Assembly (NCBI RefSeq): GCF_958295425.1 | Contig: NC_081139.1 | Coordinates: forward strand, 13,232,377-13,296,376 | DNA length: 64,000 bases | Reading direction: 5' to 3' | Origin: Solea solea | Lineage: Eukaryota; Chordata; Actinopteri; Pleuronectiformes; Soleidae | Shown: positions 57,806 through 64,000 of the stretch, piece by piece | How the letters are laid out: the number at the start of each line of letters is the position of its first letter | Numbering within the stretch: the stretch's first letter is position 1 | Made by a program: the position numbers and the translations under genes | The notes under the pieces: model-generated | The model's input: only the letters and a program-made list of their open reading frames with translations | Told to the model about the DNA's origin: nothing | The model's database searches: none

Positions 57806-59155
57806 GTAAATAGTAAAGTTGATATACACAAAATGATAACTTGCTTGACTTTTCTAATAGAAATGACGAAAGTTGATACATGAACATGATTTCACTCCTA
57901 GTCTAGCTTAAACACTATTACATGTCAAGTTTCTTGTATAAAAAGTAGAGCTAACTCATAGGAAAAAAGGCTTTAGATTTGTAGAGAAATACTCATAGTC
58001 ATCATCAGTCATTTTTTTGTCTCAAGTTTTATTTATTTGAACATGTAATTTACAATTTACAAATGTTTCAAATAAAGACTCTCTCCAAAGGAAAACAAAC
58101 AAACAAGCTGATATTGTTTTAGTTCTGGTAACAGGACTTCAGCAAAATGCAACCATCACTGAATGAGATGAGTTGACTTTGAAAAGTGATTTTCTCTTTC
58201 TCTCTGTAATATCAGCTAGGACATGTGCACGAGAACAACGTGAAAACTAAAATGAACAGTATAATAAAGAAAAGAATGAGCACCTGAAGTTGATGGTAGC
58301 TGTACGGGTGATGTGTTGTTGCAGTACAACAGTTAACTGCTGGAGACCGAGACACAACCGCAGCAGCAGCCACGAGCCCTGCAACCTTCAGAGAGGACAG
58401 GTACAATAGACAACATTTTGCAGACCAACTATATCAAAATAAAAGCGTAACAGGACAGGCCATGTGTCACTTTTATATACAGTCCTCGAAAATTGTTGAG
58501 CAGACCCATAAATATCTGCACATAAGCTGAAATAAATACAGAAATAAAACATGTGCCGGTGTCATTTTTAAAATGTCTTTGTACACCAATGACAGGAGGG
58601 ATCGGTTCCTGTTAAAGAGCATTGGGCCTTTGACAGTTGACAGGGAAGTGAGACAATAATCTACACCAGTGATTCCCTGAGTCTGGGTCAGAGCCAACAC
58701 ATGGCTCACCGAACAAAACCCTTTGCCGTCCCCTCACACATTTTTAAATAAAACATACAAACAATTAAGTTGTGATTCATTTATCAAACATGTCTCTCAG
58801 AAATGTCATGTTTATTGATTTAAAATAATATAAGGTGTTGCAGAAATGTCAGTAAAAACGATATTTGTGTTATAGTAAATAAGGTATATTCAGACTGATG
58901 CTGTTGTCACATGATCCATGTTTTCTGGACGGTCAAACCAACCAAATACAACAACGTGTGAAAATAAGGCCCACGTTAGTCAAAACTGTCAGTCGTGAGC
59001 TGGTATTATCAATACATATCATCCCACAGAAGAAAAACAGGCTTTATCAGCACATTTCATCAAGATTTCACACACATATCAAGAGCCACAGAGCAACATT
59101 TACTTCAAGCCATAAACTTGATTTAGATTACTGTTATTATAGTGGACAGGATGAC

Positions 59156-59161
59156 TTTATT
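59156..59161 (-). terminator. slc2a10: Candidate slc2a10 polyadenylation signal
   Basis: AATAAA on the minus strand about 90 bases after the stop. A second AATAAA at 58811-58816 would give a longer 3' UTR. Confidence 0.4.
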
Positions 59162-59251
59162 TTGTGTTTTCCGGATGTGTTTCAACCAACCCTCAAGTGC
59201 AGGCCCAATGTCTTGTGATTATAACAGTTTTGGAATATTCACTCTGAGATG

Positions 59252-59333
59252 CTAAGTTGTGTGAACTCTCTGGTACTGTGGAGACGTCCTCCTCAAAATG
59301 ACGCGGCCGCAGCAACTGTCACTGTGGTGAAAC
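59252..59333 (-). CDS. slc2a10: slc2a10 exon 5 (last coding) and stop
   Basis: Residues 507-533, [14 protein letters not shown] then [13 protein letters not shown] and TAG at 59252-59254. Weakly conserved cytosolic tail, as expected for the family. Acceptor TTGAACAG; phase agrees with exon 4. Confidence 0.88.
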
Positions 59334-60996
59334 CTGTTCAACAAGAACAAATACACACACACCACTGTCTCAGGAGATATCCCATGAATTTGCATTTACA
59401 TGTTTACCGTCGATAAGTGTCATTCATTGTGAAAAACACACAAATGTATAGTGTATAATCTCACCTGGTTAATCGCAGCTCCGCGTCTATCTCCTCCAGA
59501 GTTTTCCCTTTGGTTTCTGGCAGCATAAAGTAAAAAAATACAGCAGCTGTCACAGCGGTGATCCCGTAGAGAAAAAACACCTTCGACAGACCGATCGCAT
59601 CTGTTGAACAGAAATATGCTTTACTCTCTGATGACAATGATGTTTAAACAAACAAACGAAATACTTGTGACTTGTAAGCTTGTGACTACGTGAACATATG
59701 CAACAATGTATTCACAAATCAAATAAACATTTGTTTTTTTTGTCCCTTCAGTGAGACAAATTTAAGTAAACTTTTGTTTATTATGTCGGATGATTGGATT
59801 CTGTGTAGAGGTGTGCACACAGACGACATGTCATGTGTCACTCAATAAGAGCTCAGGTGTTCAGATCTACAGTATTCTGGTCATGTTGCTCAACAAGCCA
59901 TGCTAGTCAGTCAATATTTACAAAAGTGAAAATGACATAAGTGAAAGTTTTGTTTTATCACCCAAAACTTCTGCTTTCAGACATGCAAAACATTCCTAAC
60001 AGATTATCTGCAGGGCTTATAATGTCTGCAGGTTCTCCCGCCGGCTGCCTCGTCTTCTCTGCAGATAATGTCAGTAAGTCAGCTTATGAGAGACTGCAGC
60101 AGCAACAATGTGTCACCCAGACAAACAGTCTCAAAGTAGGTGCTTATTCAAATCACTGCACCACTAATTTCAGATCAGATGTTCTGCTGCTGCCCACTGG
60201 CTCTGCAATGTGCCAATAATGTGCCCAATAACAGCACACTGGGCATATTACACATGTACAAGTTCATTGGCAATTCAAACAAACAAAAAAAAAAAAACAT
60301 GCACTGTATATGCATTGCACGAGGCCCAGAAACATTTCAAATATTGACAGATGACAGCCTCAGTCCAAATAGCAACTCAGGCAATTCTGAGCCGCATGTG
60401 AAATAACATGAAGTGTAGCCACTTCTGTTTTGTAAGCCTATAAAATGAAACAGGAGATTTGGCACTTGCATGTAGGATCATGTTACTTTTAAGTGAACGA
60501 GGTGAAGCGCATGAGAGAGAACAAGAAATGTGAGACTGTCTGAAGACAACTAGAGAGTCGGAGGTTTCTCTCAAAGGTTTACGGAGACCAAAACAAAGTT
60601 AAAAGAAGATGAAAATGTTGGACTTGTATCTGCTGGACATTATTGTGCATACTATGCGCCCACTGATTGATCAGGCTCACATCTTTACAAGCTACATATA
60701 AGTGCCGTTGCATCTACATTAGTCCACCTGTTTTTCCACTTTCAACATAACGTGTCACATTGTTGAAATGCCATTGGAGTCAGTGATTGTACAGTAGTTC
60801 TTTTGGTTTGGACAGTGTCAGTGATTGGGGACGTTTGGATAGAAGGTTCTTTTAAAAAGAAAATGTTAGGGCAGCTCGTTTAAAACATGTTCTTAGTTTA
60901 ATATTCAGAACCCTTTGTGAATGTGAAGAGCAGTGCACATTAAGCGTCCATGTAAATATTGGTGCTCAGTGCTGAGAGACAGAAAGGTGGAGGAAG

Positions 60997-61032
<36 letters not shown>

Positions 61033-63280
61033 TTGGTCAGTCGGTGTCACACAAAAACATGTGATGATTGTTCTGTGTAAATGCAACAAAATACAATTAA
61101 GTACAGTGTGGCTTTGGGAAAAAGACTGCGGATCAATCACGTCATCAAGTAGTGAAATAGACAGTGAAAAATACTTCTCTGTGTCACAGAATCACTCTGG
61201 TTCATGACATTATTGCGATGAACTACTGAACCTCTGCAATTACTCACGATTAGGTTACAAATGATTGTTTGACGGCACTAGTTTTAAGTTCTGTTGACTA
61301 TTGTACTTGCCATATTCGACATACACAATTGCATTTTTTTTTAAAGACTGTAACCAGACAGGATCAACAGGACTTTTACAATGCGACTGTCATTGGTTTC
61401 TTTTGCTTTCACTGGGTATTGTTATTCCTGACTGCCAACTTCATAAGCAAACATAGATCACATTTCTTACACCTGCAATTTTCTGAGAGTGACTCATCCG
61501 GCTGTGTTAACAGGAACAGGGTTTTATGGGAACTCACCGACAACATTCAAGAAAGTGAACGTGACCAGCAGGTTGGCAGCCCAGTTGAAGCAGTTGGTGA
61601 ATGCGAACGCCCTTCCTCTGACAGCAGTGGGAAATATCTCACTCAGGAGAAGCCAGGTCACTGGTCAAAGACAACAGTTCTTTAGTGTTTTTTTGTTAAA
61701 AATAGCAGTATAGTTGTATTTAAATAAATATTATCTCTCTGAGTGCAGCTGAGTGAACAAAATCTGATGATTAAAGGTCCAGTCTGTAACATTTAGGTGG
61801 GTTTCTTGGCAGAAATTGAATCCCCTGTCCATAAGCATATTTGTGTAAGTGTCTGGTACGTTAAGGCCACCATAGTTCCTTGATGCACTTCCTTGAGAGA
61901 GGAAAAGATTGAGCGGAGGATTTGTTGCACTCTGCAGTCTCACAGTTAGATGTCACTAATTCTTACACACTGGACCTTAAAATATCTCATTTAAAAAACA
62001 ATGTATTGAATTATTATACAAACTTGGTCCAAATCCAACGGAGTACGCACTGACGACAGCCATCATACAAAGGAGAATCACCCAGTTCATCACTGAGCTG
62101 TGGATCGTAGGCGACACAGCAGGCTCCAGTGGCTTTTGTCCAACTTCAAATGACAGATTTTCATGACGTGTATTGTTATGGGAAAGCCTGAGTCTCTCAT
62201 CGAGAGGTAAGTCAAAGACTGACTGATTTACAGCAGTTAACTGAGGTGGATCTGTTGTGTTCACAGAATTACACGACTTCTCAGCATTCATTGGTGAATG
62301 TCCACAGAAGGCTCCAATGATTATCAGACACAGGGCCATTACAGAGCATCCACCGATGAGCATCGGTCTCCTGCCCACTCTGTCTGAAAACACCATCGAG
62401 ATCAGAGTTGCGATCACTTTGACCAACCCCAGGCCTGTGGATGCCAGAAGTGCTGCGTTGGTGCTCTGAAAGCCCACTGAGCTGAAGATGGTGGAGGCGT
62501 AGAATAAAATATTTGGCTGACCTGTGAACTGCTGAAAGAGCACTAGTCCGAGACCAATGACAGTCCGAGTCCTCATGTTGTCTTTACTCTGGAACAGGTA
62601 CATGCAGTCACACTGAGCCCTCTTGCTGTCTTTGCTGGAGGTAAGTTTTGCGTCATCTACTTCTTGAGTTTCAGCGGGACTCATGAGGACTCTTTCAGTC
62701 TGACAGCAGTAGCTTACATCTTTCTTCATGCTGGACGAAAGGAACCACACAGAGAGCAGCTGAAGCAAAGTTGGCAATATAGCAAATCCAAACATCCATT
62801 TCCATCCTCTCCTGGAGTCAGAAAGGAGGTAGTTCACAGCATATGCAACCAGGATCCCCACAGTAATCCCAGCTTCATACAGTATTACCATGAAGCCCCT
62901 GCGGTCTGGACTAACCATCTCAGACACAAAGATGCAGCAGGACATGGAGGATATACACATGGCAAAGCCCACGGTTATCCTCCCAACCACTAACGCAGGG
63001 TAGGAACTGATGAGCAGGACCAGGCTGCCTGTCAGGATAAGGATGTTGCTGAGGAGGATGGCGTTCCTGCGTCCATGACGGTCAATCAGCCAGCCACCAA
63101 TGGTAGAGGCTAGCAGCGCTCCAAATAACAAAGAGCTGACCAGAGCCTCCTGCTGGACACACGAGAGACTGAACTCTGCCTTCAGCTGAAACAAGGCACC
63201 TGAGATTATGCCCAGCTCATAACCAAAGACCAGGCCCCCCAGAGTGGACACCACACTGGCCAATGGGAGGATGGAGGAAC
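59252..63280 (-). CDS. slc2a10: slc2a10, facilitated glucose transporter member 10 (GLUT10), exons 2-5 in window
   Basis: Four minus-strand exons join in frame into residues 2-533 of a 12-helix major facilitator sugar transporter (human GLUT10 is 541). Signatures: [10 protein letters not shown] in helix 1, DRHGRR (68-73), DRRG (127-130), QQFTGQPN in helix 7 (251-258), DRVGRR (301-306), VRGRAFAF after helix 10 and PETKG (489-493). The long loop between helices 9 and 10 with NTT, NQS, NNT and NLS sequons is the class III arrangement. [10 protein letters not shown] and LFQQ(F/L)TGQPN favour GLUT10 over GLUT12. The family carries hexoses and dehydroascorbate in endomembranes; human loss causes arterial tortuosity syndrome. 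Exon 1, expected to give only ATG G, was not found before 64000, so the start is missing. Confidence 0.95.
59465..59600 (-). CDS. slc2a10: slc2a10 exon 4
   Basis: Residues 462-506, [34 protein letters not shown], ending AELRLT: helix 12 and the PETKG cytosolic motif. Acceptor TTCAACAG, donor AG|GTGAGA. Confidence 0.95.
59601..61537 (-). other. slc2a10 intron 3
   Basis: No coding sequence; contains the G34 run at 60998-61031. Otherwise AT-rich. Confidence 0.65.
60998..61031. repeat. G34 homopolymer
   Basis: Thirty-four consecutive G on plus (C run in the slc2a10 pre-mRNA). True length may differ from the assembly. Confidence 0.95.
61538..61660 (-). CDS. slc2a10: slc2a10 exon 3
   Basis: Residues 421-461, [18 protein letters not shown] then [16 protein letters not shown], holding the RGR motif after helix 10 and helix 11. 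Acceptor TTGACCAG, donor TCG|GTGAGT. The first two bases complete Met421. Confidence 0.95.
61661..62023 (-). other. slc2a10 intron 2
   Basis: A 363-base intron, more than half of which is the MITE at 61771-61980. Confidence 0.75.
61771..61980. mobile_element. TTAA-flanked MITE, intact copy, in slc2a10 intron 2
   Basis: Left end TTAAAGGTCCAGTCTGTAAC, right end TTACACACTGGACCTTAA, inverted repeats of about 18 bases with TTAA at both outer edges, 210 bases long and without coding capacity. TTAA ends suggest piggyBac-type mobilisation (inference). Confidence 0.7.
62024..63280 (-). CDS. slc2a10: slc2a10 exon 2 (large exon, helices 1-10)
   Basis: Acceptor ATACCCCTAG at 63281; the exon opens with GT as codon positions 2-3, so exon 1 supplies G for Gly2, as in human where the first exon is almost empty of coding sequence. 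Runs to GFGP and donor CCAA|GTTTGT. An in-frame ATG at 63383 is intronic: the residues before Gly2 resemble nothing in GLUT10. Sequons at about N342, N353, N370 and N376 lie in the exofacial loop. Confidence 0.95.
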
Positions 63281-64000
63281 CTAGGGGTATGGAAACAAAT
63301 GTAGATGAATGCTCTTCTATGTGATCGTCAATTCCACCATCAGCGATTACCAACACTAATTTGGGTATGGATGCCAATGTCATAAAGGTACATTTATTTT
63401 GTCTTGTGCCTTGGTTAATGGAGTTTGTATATTGTTCAGTGCTGTGCTTGATTTGACGTAGCTAAAATCAGGCATGAATTGGACCAGACTAATAATCATT
63501 TGTGTCAGAGTATTTTTAGTGCACTGTGTGTGTTTTACACAAATAGCACATTAGTGTGTCTGTTTTTGTTGTGAGAATCTGCAAAGCAAAAATACAGGGT
63601 TGTTTGCCTCCGAGTTAAACACTGTAATACATGTGGGGATAATAATCATGATAAATCATCATAATTCAGTTGTGAGATAAAGCACAACACAATAATTGCA
63701 GGACTAATTATTTATAATTGCTATATACAAATGTACAATTAAATAAAACTGAGTCATTACTGTCAATAGAGTTTCTGTTCAGTTTTCTTTTATTTATTTT
63801 TTATTTCTGGCACTTTTCAGTCCAGGAATAGTAAATCAACTGCAATCAACGACCTGTATCTAATCTCAGAAAAACATTTGTAAATATTTGTAAATATAGA
63901 TTTCATATTCTAGTTAGTATTTGTCACTCCAAGTCCTCTGCAGCTGTTTATCACCGCACTACCCTTTGATGTGCAGCATCTTTTGACAAAATGCAAATGA
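63281..64000 (-). other. slc2a10 intron 1 (part)
   Basis: AT-rich. I looked for ATGG followed by a good donor (the expected exon 1) and found none. Confidence 0.6.

Larger units (their letters stand above)
45140..59251. other. Region between the plekha6 5' exon and slc2a10: no gene recognised
   Basis: About 14 kb. It must contain the upstream plekha6 5'-UTR exon(s) and promoter if the acceptor at 45140 is real, but none could be placed. A pyrimidine-rich stretch lies at about 45240-45480 and a purine-rich one, with an inverted CCAAT (ATTGG on minus), at about 55840-56100; either could sit near a start site. The longest plus-strand frame (54670-55332) does not look coding. Repeats and motif sites are listed separately. 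Confidence 0.5.

Noticed and set aside
58212..58406. Minus-strand frame with a hydrophobic segment near the slc2a10 3' end
   Set aside because: No similarity to GLUT10 or other families; slc2a10 already has a complete last exon with a stop.
59252..63280. Assignment to slc2a12
   Set aside because: [31 protein letters not shown] and the length fit GLUT10 better than GLUT12.
63281..63383. ATG at 63383 as the slc2a10 start
   Set aside because: A good acceptor (CCCCTAG) lies at 63281 and GLUT10 similarity starts exactly there; the extra residues match nothing in the family.

Overview
The window is vertebrate nuclear DNA, almost certainly from a teleost fish. Genes are split into small exons with GT-AG introns. 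Long gene-poor stretches are full of microsatellites and of dispersed repeats familiar from fish genomes (tRNA-derived SINE, TTAA-flanked MITEs, degenerate TTAGGG elements). Both recognisable proteins are vertebrate families. There are no prokaryotic operons, rRNA or CRISPR arrays. Two protein-coding genes are present, both on the minus strand. Layout in window coordinates: 1-3867 is 3'-flanking and probable 3'-UTR sequence of plekha6. 3868-45139 is plekha6, which I could assemble as 26 coding exons (about 1170 residues): the PH domain is split over exons 4-7 (18242-33803), a low-complexity serine/proline region over exons 8-10, a coiled-coil region over exons 11-17 and a conserved C-terminal block over exons 22-26. 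Every exon junction keeps frame and the summed coding length is divisible by three. 45140-59251 holds no recognisable gene; upstream plekha6 5'-UTR exons and its promoter may lie there. 59252-63280 is slc2a10 (GLUT10), exons 2-5. Its first exon, which should supply only the start codon and the first base of a glycine codon, is probably beyond 64000. The genes are in tandem: slc2a10 lies upstream of plekha6 on the same strand, with about 14 kb between them. I see no evidence that they act together. PLEKHA6 is a junction/membrane-associated PH protein and GLUT10 is an endomembrane sugar transporter. The most interesting structure is plekha6 exon 18. Its canonical splice donor lies inside a 1,055-base exon. 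Read-through continues an open frame for 304 more codons, stops at 9294, and is followed 43 bases later by AATAAA, which looks like an alternative terminal exon made by intronic polyadenylation. Other points are a proline-rich cassette exon (19) that I do not recall in canonical human PLEKHA6, an upstream ORF with strong start context in the 5' exon, a near-perfect splice donor just after the normal stop codon, an RFX/NF-Y/CRE-like motif cluster in the largest intron, two convergent CTCF-like cores, and several datable transposon insertions.
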